NCBI GenBank assembly: GCA_950295325.1
Contig: OX485806.1
Span: forward strand, 7,628,001 to 7,692,000
DNA: 64,000 bases
DNA from: Polytrichum commune
Lineage: Eukaryota > Streptophyta > Polytrichopsida > Polytrichales > Polytrichaceae
Reading direction: 5' to 3'
Shown here: positions 45,859 through 58,770 of the stretch, one piece after another
Position numbering within the stretch: the stretch's first letter is position 1
Layout of the letters: the number at the start of each line of letters is the position of its first letter
Notes under the pieces: model-generated
What the model was told of the DNA's origin: nothing
Seen by the model: the letters and a program-made list of their open reading frames with translations, nothing else
Databases searched by the model: none
Program-made: the position numbers and the translations under genes

Positions 45859-48800
45859 ATGGGGAAGGAGAAAGTTTCTCCTTTCAGCCAACGTGAGGAA
45901 GCTGGATTTCAGCATGATGCAGAATATGTTGAAGCATTTCAGATATTCCTTGAGCAGCACTATGGAGAGAGTCTTGAAGCTCTTTTACATGCAGAAGATG
46001 AGGCCCAACATTACCCTCTCATCGTGGAGTAAGTCTCAATCTCTTTTACTCTATAATTTGCAAGCCTGCTGTGAACAGATGTTGATTGGCAATCTCTGTG
46101 GAGATTGTTACTATTGTCTTGTGCCTTGTTCGCAAAGATGCAGACACAAGTTCTTCAAAAAGTTGGTATAGGTGAAGAATGGAAACTGTGCAGTCATGTA
46201 CCTGAGCTGATAGTCCCACTGCCCAGAGCTCGACTAAGGCAACTTCTAATTGTAAAACACCAGGGCCTCATCATTTCAGTGCAAACACCAAACCACATTC
46301 TGGATTTCCATGGACAGTGCCTTTGTATAACAATGTTTCTAAGGTGTTCTGAGGTTATCTGAAGGAAAGAAAGTTTAAGATCCATAAGAGGATCTCCATG
46401 GAAGTTTTCAAATATCAAAGTTTAACACATTCAAACAGGTTGCTGAAACGCTTCTTTCCTTTTTTGTGATTGGTGCAGGTATGCTGAGTTCCTGGACACC
46501 CATCCTGGGCTGGCCAATTTTCTCTTCTCTCACCCTAAGGAGCTTCTCCCATTATTTGATAAAGCATGTCGCAATGCACAGGTGAGTCAGCTCTGGATGA
46601 GAATTTATTGATCACAGATGCAGGCTCATTACCCAAATCTTGGTTGTGGATGAGGTTTGGGCAGCACTTACAATCCAAAATTCTAGGGAGCATGGGAATG
46701 AGGAGTATTCTGAAAATATGTCTCTGCAGTTAAACTTAGAGCTTTAGTTTTGTACATTTGTGGAATGCAAGGTAATTTCAAGTAGTTAACGCCAATGAAT
46801 TACTAATACGAATTTCCAAAAAGTAAGATGAACAGGATGGCTCTGCTCTGTTCTCTGCATCAGGATCTGCTCTGTTAATACTGAGCACAACTCCGTTGGC
46901 TCTCACTGTGAGTCCTTGAGAAGGTCATTTGATTGCTCGTGTAATGACTTGCAGTTTACTGTTTTGGAGGCTAACAAACATCGTAGGAGCATGACTGTCA
47001 AAGAGAATGTGCACATACGATTGAATGTACATGGCTCAGCCTTTGAGTGCCCTGGTATACATACTGCAACATGTTGAGGTCCATTTCTTGCCACTAGAGC
47101 AGCACATTATGGGAGCAATTAAGGAACTCCTTGCTTCTCCTTGGGGCAAGAATCTTAAAAGTATTGAGAAGGACTCATTAGTGGGAGGCACTGGAAAAAG
47201 ATTGGCAATATGCAATGACAGTCTATTCTCTTGAAATTACTAGTGAAACTTTACTCTTTTGACAGAATGTACTATGATGCAGAGACTAGCCCTAGTATTG
47301 GGCGTATCCGGGTTAAGGATGTGGGCTGCCTCCTCACCCTCAAAGGGACTGTCATTCGATCTGGTGCAGTAAAAATTCTTGAAGGGGAGCATGAGTTTGA
47401 ATGTACCAAGTGCAAGTTCAGGTGAATCCTGGTCCTTGGTTCTGCAGTCAGACATTGATAATTCGAAGTGCTATGTATGTGTGTTTCTGAATGTAAAGAA
47501 AGTGAACTTCCTTAATACAGGGGCATAACTGTCAGGATGCATGTTCATATGATTCTGATACCAGTCCAACTTTGATATGTCCTCCAAGAATCTGTGCCCT
47601 TGCTGACTGTTTTGTTATACCATATTCAACAGGCGATTTTGAGTGACATCACTAATATGACATAGGAAATTGGGAAGTTGCTGTCAAGTTTGCACGATCA
47701 TGCGTACTGTCTAAAACATCTTGTAGTTATCAATTTCTCAATTCTCATCAGTTCCATGGTTGCAGCTTCAAGGTTGAACCAGAGGCGGACTTGGGCAACA
47801 CTATTAAACTACCACCTATTTGTCCTTCTAATGTAAGTTATGCAACATCCTCTATCTAACTGGCTCTGTCATTGGTAAAAAATTTAAGAATTGCCAGGAG
47901 CTTGATTTTCCACCAATTATAAATTTTGGCAATGCTGATGTAGTGTGCTTGTTTGGTTCAGAAACAAAAACCATGTTCTGGGACGAAATTTCGAACTGTT
48001 GAAGGATCCACAACGGTATGCCATGATTATCAAGAAATCAAGATACAGGAAAGCATGCGGACATTAGGAATGGGCTCCATACCACGTTCAATAGTTGTGG
48101 TTCTTGAAGATGATTTGGTGGATGCAGTCAAAGCTGGTGGTAAGTCAACCCCCTGTAGTTTATTGCTCCACAAGTCCATTCACAATTTCTGAGTGCTGAG
48201 TCTAATGTTGTACCAATGTCTGTTTGCAGATGAAATGATGGTGACTGGGTTGCTCTATGCCAAGTGGCGGACACCTGTCATGGATGCCCGCTGTGACTTA
48301 GAGCTGATGCTCCAGGCCAATCATATCAGGCAAGTCCTAATCCTTGTCTGTTCTTGTTTGTGAGATTTGTTCAATTTACTGTCATAACTCAGTGACTGCA
48401 GATACACATCAAGGCAGCTTCGGCTATTTGTGGAAATTATTTGATCAATCCCAATGCAGTGCATATCTAATATTAGTACTTTGCAATTTGCAGGAAAGCC
48501 AACGAGATGAAGACATTACTAGAAGTCTCTGAGCAGATGGTGCAGCAATTTGAGGAGTTCTGGAAACAGTATTCTGACACACCTTTTAAAGGTTATTTTT
48601 CATGAACTTGTCATTTGTCACTTCCTTAAGTTTGATGGAGACCTTGCCCTGATCAAATTGTTGTCTATATGACTAGATGTCACAAATAAACAAGAGGGGA
48701 ATATAAGTGTGCAGGCAACTTTGAGATCTTGAAATGTTCTACCAGTTATAAAACATACCTAAAGAAGGCTGCGTGTGTGGTTTTGATCAGGTCGCAACAC

Positions 48801-51800
48801 TATTTTGAAGAACATTTGTCCACAGGTGTATGGACTCTTCACTGTCAAGCTTGCTGGTAAGTATAGAATCTTTGATTAGGTGATAACTTCATCAATTCAA
48901 AGCACATGAAGGTGAGGGGGGCTACAGCAGGATACTGAGATTGCATGTATCCATGCATGCTTAGGAATTTTCAGATTGCATATTCTGGTTAAAACTATTT
49001 AATGAATGGACGTTCATAAGACTATTGAAGGGTTGCATGACTGGAAAGATTATAGTGAAGAAAAGTTTCATAATTTGTCGTTTTAGACGAATCTACAGTA
49101 TTTCTCTAACACTGGATGTATGCAGTTGCATTGACATTAATAGGGGGAGTGCAACATGTGGATTCTTCTGGCACAAGAGTCCGTGGGGAATCTCATCTGC
49201 TTCTTGTTGGTGATCCAGGTGTCTAAACAGCACTCAGTGGTTGAATTGAGATGCTCTCAGATGCTATGTCTACCAGTGACATGCTACTACTGTATTTATT
49301 CTTAGATCAATATGCAAATCTTGTCTTGAGGCAGATATCAGCAAACATCTCATTCTAAGTCCTTCATCAGTATCTTACCTTTTCTCAAGTCCATTGCTAG
49401 TGTCAAAATGGTTAGAAGATGGTTTGTTGACTATTATAATGGCTACACCTGAAAAACGACCTGTACTTGCATGCATATCTCTTGACTCAGAGAAGGATCT
49501 GACTTAATAAGATTTCAAGTTCAATACTGCAAACTAACGCAATAAGCATGTCTTGCAGGAACAGGAAAGTCACAATTTCTTAAGTATGCTGCCAAATTAA
49601 GCCATCGGTCAATCATGACCACAGGCCTTGGCAGTACCAGCGCAGGGCTTACAGTGACTGCTGTGAAGGATGGAGGTAAGAAGCTGATGAGTAGCACATC
49701 TCTGAAGGAGTTACTGATGAACTGCTACAATTACCGCCAGATTTTTATTAATGTCTACAAATGCAGGAGAATGGATGCTGGAAGCAGGGGCTCTGGTATT
49801 GGCAGATGGTGGCCTCTGCTGCATAGACGAATTTGACAGGTGTTCTTACTTGAATCGTATACCAGTTTTTCATCAATAATCCCTTAGTGAAGTAGGTATT
49901 TAACAATCTAAGAAGTGGTCGTTAAGAGGAGTCTCGGCCAGGGGCATCGTCTGCATACAAAATGTTCTCATTTGTAGTGCCTATGAGGATGGTCCAATCT
50001 GGACGCATTACTTCACAAGGATATTATATTCTAGCATTGGCTACCAGAATGTTTTGAACTCTGTAGATACCACAACTTCCAAACTTTGGACCTTGAAGCT
50101 AGTAATATATCAGGTAACAGTTTCTTCATGCAAGCTTCTGTAAATTTTTTTTTCTGTTTCCTATCAAGCTGCTGTTAGTGTTTTTGTTAACTATGCTAAT
50201 ACTGTCACATTGTATATTTCTTTCAGTATTCGGGAGCCTGATAGAGCTACCATCCATGAGGCTATGGAACAACAGACTTTAAGTGTTGCCAAGGTATCGT
50301 AGCTGCTGACAATCAGGAATGTTTTGGAGCACTTGTAGATTTGTAACACCTTTGGATGCTGTTATACAACTTAAAGGAGTGTAGAGATCTTGGATCTATT
50401 GAATCTGCTAGACATGCCCGACGTCAAGTATTCTTCATCTGATCTGATTTTGCCTGAGTATTTGAGATGACTTTTGTGGTTGGAGACAAGAGAATAGATT
50501 TGTTGAAAACTATCAGTGAGCACTGAATGCAATGTAAATGTGATTCTAGGAAGTTTGAAAAGATTGCCAATTCTTCATTGCACATTACTTAATATCTCAT
50601 TGCAGGCAGGTCTAGTGACAACCTTGAATACCAGGACCACTGTGTTTGGTGTCACCAATCCGAAAGGTCATTATGATCCCACACAACGTATCCACCAAGC
50701 TATTCTCAAGTTTTTAATTGATGTAATAATGTAGCTAGAAAGTAGAAGGATGTCATTTTACTTACTCAGCAATCTAGTGCAGAAATATGTTTATATAATA
50801 ACCTTAACAACCACAGCTCTTACTGTGAACACAACTTTATCTGGACCACTCTTAAGTCGCTTTGATGTGGTACTGGTTCTTCTGGATACCAAGAATCCTG
50901 AGTGGGATAAAATTGTCTCATCACACATTTTGTCCGAGGTACTTCTACTAATCATGGACCACGCTCTCATAATTTCTATGTGGAGGTATTTGATTAGGCC
51001 AGAGGTGTTCACGATTCACAACTGTTTCTATACTATTTGATTCACTAGAGTGACTTGAGGATCATAGCTATTGAATGGCAGACAGAAGTTCATCCTTGTA
51101 AATTTTACCTTGAATGATAGTAGATGTAGTGCTTATGACACCTAGATGAGTTTGTCTTCACCTAAAAGTTTTGTGAAACATGGGAGCAGCACATGAACCT
51201 AGATGAAGAAGAAAGCGGGAATGATGGCACTGGAATGTGGACTATGGCAATGTTGCGAAGGTAGGGTTTAATGTATTCCAGAAGTAACTATCTTTCATTT
51301 GTGGGAGTGAAGTGTGTAAGAGAACTATTTGGTGCATGTCTGCATACGATGCTTCTCTGCACTATGAACAATTCAGTCCAGTAACTTAAGTCAAGGTTGC
51401 GAGCCTGGCACAGCAGTTCAAAAACTTTAAGATGCTCACATTATGTATCTACTGACCAATTATTGTTTTTCAGCTACATTCGATATGTACGACAACAATT
51501 TAAGCCAACACTTTCAATTGATGCTCGGAGAGTGATAAGCAGCTACTATCAACTGCAGCGTCGAACTGCTTCTGTCAATGCAGGTACTTCACCTCTTAAC
51601 TGCACACACACATTTAAAAGGCATTTTCTGAGAGATGAAAGAAGGCCTGAGGATAATGTATCCAGGATACTCATGCAGGTATTCTACAAAAAGTTTGTTC
51701 TTGAGTTGATTTGAACATCATGAGATGTGAGTCTTGTTATTGTGGTTCTATGAATATTCCACTTCTATGTTGCCCAAGTGAGTTTTGTCTTCCCTACACT

Positions 51801-53516
51801 GCAGAACATACACTATATTATGATGCTTAAATTTTTCTTATACTTTGCCTTCCGTGGTTGATTTATTCTTGTTTGACACCTAGACTCTAGCATGTAGAGT
51901 CGCATGGTTCTTATTGGTGGGGCTCTGTAATCACTTTACTAAATGTTTGCAGCTAGGACAACAATAAGGATGCTTGAAAGTCTGATAAGACTTGCACAAG
52001 GTACAAATCAAACGCAATTTAACCACTACATTCTAGTGCAAATCCAAGTGAAGCTACTATACGCAGCTATGCCCTTGCCCTTCCATAGAATGAGCAGTCC
52101 TAGTTCCAATCCAATTATATTTCAATGCACACCATTTGTTCCTACAATCCATGCCATTTCTTGGCTGCATTCTTTGCTGAAACATTATGCTTATTTTCTC
52201 ATCATGTTTTTGGGCATGCTTTGGTGTTCAGCTCATGCAAGGCTCATGTTCAGGACAGAGGTTACGCTAGCTGATGCAATAGCAGCAGTTGTGTGTGTGG
52301 AATCTTCTATGACAACGTCAGCCCTTTTGGATGGCATGGGCAATGCCCTCCATTCTAGCTTCGCAGACAACCCTGATGAGGAATGTATCCTTGAAAAGCA
52401 TCAAATTCTAGTGTTGGTCATTTGAATCAAGTAAATCGTGTGAAAATTCACTCTTTCATCTACAAAGCTGTGTGTTTTGAGGTCTAGCAGTTGTTCATTC
52501 CTAGAATCTAATTGGGAATTTTTCCTTACTTCCTTCTTCACATGCATTTGGATTATTGTGAGTTGTCGAGCAATTCCTATACCATAATTATAGATGCAAA
52601 ACAAGAGTTTGAAATTTTGTCAAAGCTCAATCTGTTATCAAGAGCACCTCCAGACCTGCCGTCCTTTGATCTGCTAGAAAGTGTTCGAGGAGCTGAAGCA
52701 GGGGAGGCATCAAAGACTAGACAAACTCCAGGGATTGTGCAACAGGCGGCTGTAACAGGCAATCCTGGTGAAGATAGTTGTATTATGAGCCCCCATTTGC
52801 AACCATCGCTGGGTGCTGTGAATTCAAGCGGCCTTGTTCTTAGCCGGCTGAGAAAAGGTCCATCTACAGAAAATTTGACAGGTGCCACCTGTAATTATCG
52901 CTGCTAGTCATTGACAATCTGCTAAAAAGGGATTGCGGATGCACTCTTCACATATGACTGATCAATGGCCATTTGACTTTATGTTTATGAAGTGCAAGGT
53001 TGTATCCATGCACTACAGTAACTGAACCTCAATTATTAAATTACTCCATCTATGCTCCCCAAGAATGACCTAATTTTGACATGATAAAATATGGCTTTTC
53101 AGGTTCACAAGCTAAGAGACCCAGAGAATCTCAACATCCTAATGAAGGTGAGCTCAATCTTAGTCACTACAAAATAAGTTTCAGAATCCTCATAGAGATT
53201 AGTAACCGGTTCTGTGACTTATTACTTATAATCCAATCTAGATTGCTCTAATGCATGTTGTTTTACCTGGCAATATGGTTGGGTTCAGGCAAAGATTATT
53301 GTTGTGAAGCTTTGTGAGGGGAGATATTTCTGTTCTTTTTGAATTTTGGATGCTTCTTGTGATGATGAAAACCGATCCTTAGGTGGTTGTGTTTCTGCAG
53401 CTTCTGGGCCAGTCATAGCTCCTACAGTAACAGAAGAGGGTTTGCTACTTGGCAGCCAACGCAATGCTGAAGACTCCCGATCAAGATCGAGGTTACGCAG
53501 GGCACCTTTTGAATAA
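45859..53516 (+). CDS. MCM9: MCM9, DNA helicase of the MCM2-7 family, 22 exons, complete
   Basis: Exons: 45859-46028, 46479-46581, 46955-47054, 47283-47421, 47766-47832, 47962-48139, 48230-48329, 48494-48591, 48791-48856, 49126-49218, 49559-49675, 49767-49839, 50227-50293, 50606-50687, 50817-50938, 51169-51260, 51474-51583, 51953-52000, 52232-52384, 52594-52881, 53103-53147, 53401-53516. All phases agree and give 808 residues. The model shows the MCM zinc motif (CTKC...C...C), [27 protein letters not shown], Walker A GDPGTGKSQ (split between exons 10 and 11), Walker B CCIDEFD, sensor TNPKGHYDP, the arginine finger LLSRFD, and the [14 protein letters not shown] region. Sequence detail ([27 protein letters not shown]) fits MCM9, not MCM2-8. 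MCM9 works with MCM8 in homologous recombination and meiosis in the nucleus. The intron after exon 7 has a GC donor; all others are GT-AG. The least certain junctions are the start of exon 16 and the exon 3-4 boundary (reads [15 protein letters not shown]). Confidence 0.95.
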
Positions 53517-54777
53517 TTCTATCGAGTGTGCAACTTCCTTTTGCAATTCAGACAGCCAACATTTTCTAGGCAATGGGAAACAACCCATATGAAGGATAAG
53601 CATTGTTGAAAAGTTTTGAAGGCTTCGCTGGTCAGGCAAATGCTTGACGTTGATTGTAATCATAAAGAAGTCTACATAATTGTGCAAATTTGCAATCAAG
53701 TCTCACTCATTGAATTGTAAATTCTTAATTCAAGAAGCCCTTACCTGGGTGGTCTAAGGCTTCTCACTTAGTGATCTGTTTGCAATTCCAAAACATCTTG
53801 GTTACATGTTATCTAAGCTGTAACCTTCAAAAATTTCCTTCTCCAGTTCAGTTTCCCTATGTACCATTGTTCTCAACTGTGCTCCTGTGTCTATTGATTT
53901 GATTCAAATTCAAAAATGTTGACTCTGCCAGACCTCTAAATACATAACCTCTGTCAATATAGCTTGATTATGTGCGCTTAGCTGATACATATTCACTCTA
54001 GAAACTAGTTGGGTTTGGAGCATTGATTAGTTGACTTCATCCATAGATCAATCAGTTTCAATAATTAATTTCTGAGTCATCCAGACTTGATTTATCAGCA
54101 CTTACTAACTTTCTGAGTCAAAAAGATTCAGAAAAAGGGATGTATTCCTGGGCCACATGGCTCAAAAGTGATCCACGTTGACAAAAGTGAGTCATTTTCC
54201 CTACTTGCTCAAGCAACTACCCACATGTCAGTTCAAATTCCCTTGCAAGTGGCACTTCCACCCCATAGTTAAATTGAACCAAAACCTGATGGGAGATTAT
54301 TTTTTCTCCACTTTTAATATGCGCCCATTCAAAAGGTACCGCGTCTTCAAATTGAGACCCCATATTCCAGGGTAGGAAAAACATTGTATTCCAACATGGA
54401 GAAAAGAGAGTACATAACAACACAGAAATACAAAGAATCTTGGATGTAAACCACCAGTCCTTCAGATTGGTCATCAATCACAACCAGTTTACAGCTTACC
54501 CTGCTTGGCAGGGACAAAGACTAATTCGAAACTACTCAATTCACAGTTGCTTCTCAAGGATGGAGTCTACCTAAAACTTGTTCTTAGAAACAGCTCAAGA
54601 ACAGCCGACTACACACTTAAGATATGTACTAGTGCTTGGGATCCACCTTTTAAAGTGGAAGCATGCTAGCACAACAATTAATTACTCATATATAACAATA
54701 TAAAAAGGTATAGCCATATACTACCAACAACAATTAGTTACAACATAATTTACAAACTGCAACCCCTAAGAGGTGGC
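53517..54777. other. Convergent intergenic region between MCM9 and the L18a-like gene
   Basis: Both genes read toward this stretch, so it holds their 3' UTRs. No other feature is recognised. Confidence 0.5.
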
Positions 54778-56952
54778 CTAGAATAGGTTATGATGTGCCA
54801 TCTGTGAGCCTCCAAGAATTAAAAATACCAATGCCTGCAAAACAACCCCCCCAAGTGCACTAAATCAAACACAATAATCTGCTACTGGTCATAAACTGGT
54901 GTATACTACATGAATCTGCTTGCAAAAAAGGAAGCCAAGTAGAAATAATGCAACATTTTAGCATGCAATAATATCATTTATATAGACTCTGCATCAGTAA
55001 AAATACTAAAATGTTGCTAAAATGTCCATTTAAAAGGATGAGTATTTACAACATTTCAATCCCGCCTCATAAAGAGAAGAAAACAAGTGTCCAGGGAAAA
55101 CAGAAAGGACACAAAGCATCCATAACCCACAAGCTAACCACAAGCATAACATTGAAGAAAGAAGTGCCCAGGATGAATATAAAATGGACTGCAAGAAGAA
55201 CTCTTACTGCCTCGAGAGACTCGGATGTGAGTTGCTAGAGCACAGGGTTACAGAATTAGTTATCTTACCGCAATGGCGCACGCTGCAAGCCCAGACTTCT
55301 CTCTGTAATCATAACTGAGACAGAAGAAAATGAACGCGCCTACGTACCAAGGGACAGAAGCGATGAAAAAACCCAAAATGAACCTGTCGAACAAATGCAA
55401 CAGAGTCAGCTCCTCTCCAACCCGCTTCCCAAAATCAGTAGAATGAACCATATTAAGAGTTGAAGATGAATACAAGGCTTCAGACACAAAAATCCAAGCA
55501 TGCAAATCTTTGCACAAGTCAAACATAAGTTGGCTATCAAATATCTGTTCCAGATAACATTTCTAATATTACCTACTAATTTGAAATCTCAGGGAAATAA
55601 TACAATACTTAGGTACATAAATTATTGTTGCAATCTTCTAGAAAACAATTAAATTTTACAGGGCTAGGGTTTTGAATTCATACAAGAACCACCCAAACCC
55701 TAAGCCGCAGAAAGGGAGAGGATCAGTATCATATGTTCGCCGATTAGGGTTGTTCTCTGGTGATCCATCTATCGGATAACCTGCAACACAAAAACCCAAA
55801 CGATCCTCAGCAAACCCTGCCTAGAATTTTGAACAGATCATCATATTCTGACCTGATTCTCTTAACTAAACTGTCCAACCAACTTGAAACCTCCAAACCT
55901 CAACCGTATTCTATGATCAGATATGGAGTAGCAATGTGAGGTGGGTTATTTCTTTTTTAAAGGGGCAGTAGAAGGTGAGCACAAAAAAATCTCCTATTGG
56001 TCGTCCGTTTATATAACTGTGTGAACCATGGGGAGGAAGCCCCCCTTGCAGGTGAGCTTGACCACCTGTACATACTTGCCCGTAGCAAACAAGTAGGGGA
56101 AACAACTCCCAAGTACTTAACTTAGTCACCGCAACACTTAGATACTTGAGAAATGAAGGCAGGCGGTTGTGTGCCCACCTTCTTTAGGAGGGACTCCTTT
56201 TTTGCACTACATTGCAATCATCATCACAAATTTGCACTTTGAGCCATGTGGCCAGGAAATACTTCACTTTTATCATAGTGTGAAGTGATGTGGATCCCTT
56301 TTTTTGGCTCCAATCTTTTCAGCATGCAATAGGGAGACTAGCACTAATGAATCAAGTTTCAACAAGTCTAACCCGAGCCACCAACGTGATGCAAAGGAAC
56401 ATGAGAGGTGCAATCACTACATACATGAACCGACTTCACAACAATTCGACGTGAGAGAGAGATGACGCCAACCGCAGTTTAATGTGAATGAGAGACCCAT
56501 ATAAATGTCTTAGGCTCATATGTAGACCAGAAACGGAGGGGTTGTAAGCTACAGACCAAGAGAGCTGCAATCACTATATACATGAACCGCTTCAGGACAC
56601 TTTGACGTGAGAGAGTCACGACGCCAACCAAAGGTTGATGTGAAGAGAGACTCATATGAGTGACACAGGCTCATGTATAAACCTGGAACGGAGGGGTTCT
56701 ACACTATTGACCAAAGACCAAAGAGGAGCACAAATTGACGTGCCGAATATCACAGACACAGATACGATTAAATGAGGGGATGTAAGCACAAAGAGCCTTG
56801 ACAGACTTACCTGTAACAGGCTGGTATCCGCCTTGCTGATTGTAATAGGGAGCCTGGCTGGGGGGCACGGGCTGTGGCATCCCCTGGAAAGTGCCGTAGT
56901 AGGAACTCCCCTCCTTGTTGTAACCGCCCCTTCCATCCTCCACATCCGCCAT
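54778..56952 (-). CDS. Plant '60S ribosomal protein L18a-like' small membrane protein, 4 exons
   Basis: Minus-strand exons 56952-56811, 55780-55684, 55383-55269 and 54834-54778 join in phase to 136 residues. The start MADVEDGRGG leads to a Tyr/Gln/Pro-rich segment (YYGTFQGMPQPVPP), then PLPFCGLGFGWFLF, a hydrophobic stretch ILGFFIASVPWYVGAF, DYREKSGLAACAIA and a last hydrophobic helix (ALVFLILGG). This is the plant family wrongly named after L18a; it is not a ribosomal subunit, and the two hydrophobic helices suggest a membrane protein of unknown function. The last exon (19 codons including stop) is supported only by phase, an acceptor TTTTGCAG and the second hydrophobic helix. The leader just upstream of the ATG is very GA-rich (56953-57010 on this strand). 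Confidence 0.88.
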
Positions 56953-57180
56953 CGCTCTTCTCTCTCTGCCTCTGTTTCTCTTGCTCTTTCTCTTTCTCTT
57001 TCCCAAGCTCCGCCGAAGTCGTATACAACCGTGCTTTCTTCAAACTGTAAGTCCGAGCAATGTCGGAAACTTGAAAACCTCGACAAAGCAAATCGAAATC
57101 AAAAACGCCAAGAGTCTGCGGGGAAACCCACGTCCTGGCACCACGTCGGAGGAAGCACGGAGCAGGCTTCGCGGTAGCGT
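56953..57180 (-). promoter_or_regulatory. GA-rich leader/promoter of the L18a-like gene
   Basis: On the minus strand, repeated GAAAGA/GAGAGA blocks lie within 60 bases of the start codon (56953-57012). GA-rich leaders and core promoters are common in plants. The transcription start cannot be located. Confidence 0.35.
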
Positions 57181-57728
57181 CTCCTTCTCACAGATCTATG
57201 AAATCTCTAAATCTTGAATATGGAGGGATTTTAGAAATCTATGGCTCCGTGGATGCAGTTCCTTTCCTGGCAATTTCGCACTCAAGTGCATTTTGTTTTT
57301 GATTTTCGGCGTTTGGTGTGAGTACCGTAGAGGGCTCTATTCCAACAAAGAAATGATTTTATTCCCCTCGAGTTTGCCACGTGTCAATCCTACATTGGTT
57401 GAGACCCTTTTGCATTCCACGTGAGAACTACATTCCAGCACTAGTAAAGATGAAATAGAGCGTCCTCCGCAATACTTACGTGCACGCATACGGAAGAGGC
57501 AAACTCATTCATCAACACTTTGAGTGCAGAATGACACAAGTGATTTCCGTAATGAGGGAGGTCCAAGAGACATGGCATTGTCAGAAATAAGGACCCTCTA
57601 GGGGAGGGGGTATTTTTCCAACGGCGCCTTGTCTCAAGGGTCTCACCGCATGGAAAGACCTTATCGTAATTTCTAGATGCTCCCACATTGTGTTGCAGTG
57701 AGAGATTGGTAGTATTTGTGATTTGTGC
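57181..57728. other. Intergenic, nothing recognised
   Basis: No gene supported. Confidence 0.4.
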
Positions 57729-58770
57729 ACACTAGGAAAGAAATTGGTCGAGGTCAATTGGGCACCACCTACTTGTGCATTAAGAAGACCACCGGAGGAG
57801 GGAGTATGCGTGCAAGTCCATCGCAAAAGAAGAAGCTCTCATTTCAAGAGAACATGTGGAAGATGTGCATCGTGAGCTTCACGTCATGCACCATTTGTCA
57901 AGGCATCTCAACATTGTCATGATCAAAAAGGCATACAAGGATGTCTTCTCGGCGGGTTAGTTTCCATGCAGGCCACTCACCCACTAGATTCTATGTAGTT
58001 AAGTATAAACCGCCATCCAACCACATTATGGCAATTTGCTAAAATGTGTAGGACCATGGACACGGGCCTCTAGACATCCATGAGTTCACTAAAGAATCTT
58101 TAACTTATAAGTGCCGGTCACCAAAGGATTAAGATCAATTAAAAACTCAAGAGAACCAATGTTGGTCTAGAACTTCATTCTTGGTAACTGGGAGGAGGAG
58201 GCTAGTAGGTGGGCCTGGATTTCAAAAGACAGGAGTAGCTAATTGACACATACGAACCCTACCTTCCACCAAATTCCCTCTACATTTGGATGGGTTTGTC
58301 CTTATTCGCACCATAATCTAGTGGGTGAGCGGCTTACATGGAAACTCCCCCTTGGTGATGGAGCTTTGTGAAGGGGGTGAGCTTTTTTGACCCGATTATT
58401 CAAACAGGTCATCACTCCAAAGCCAAAGTTGCCAAAATCGCCCACTTGTTGATGCACATGGTTGAGACATCTCACTTGCTTGGTGTGATGAAAAAATTTA
58501 AATGTTCTCAAGCACCCGAGAACATGCAGATTTGAAAAGCATGATTTCGGTCTCTTTGTTTTTCTTCAAGTCATTTTATTCACCGACGTGGTTGGAAGCC
58601 CGTACTTATGTGGGTTGGGGTGAACCAACTTGTACATTGGTCCCTTGGAGGTAAGGGTTTAGGCATCCAACAAGGAACAAGTGTATGGGTTGGTTTGCCC
58701 GAATCTATTTATGTGGAGCCCGAAGTTATGAGGAATCACTACAACCCTAAATCCGATGTCTGGAGTTGTG
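57729..58770 (+). pseudogene. Calcium-dependent protein kinase (CDPK) pseudogene
   Basis: The glycine-rich loop KEIGRGQLGTTYLC starts at about 57736. After a one-base shift near 57808 the next frame reads YACKSIAKEE, then SREHVEDVHRELHVMHHLS, matching subdomains II-III of CDPKs. About 500 unrelated bases follow. At about 58505-58770 pieces of LKPEN (with a base inserted), HDFGLFVF, FTDVVGSPY and PEVMRNHYNPKSDVW appear in different frames. Order and wording are those of a plant CDPK catalytic domain. EF-hands are not found. The copy is fragmentary and non-functional; the intervening DNA could be remnant introns or an insertion. Confidence 0.75.
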
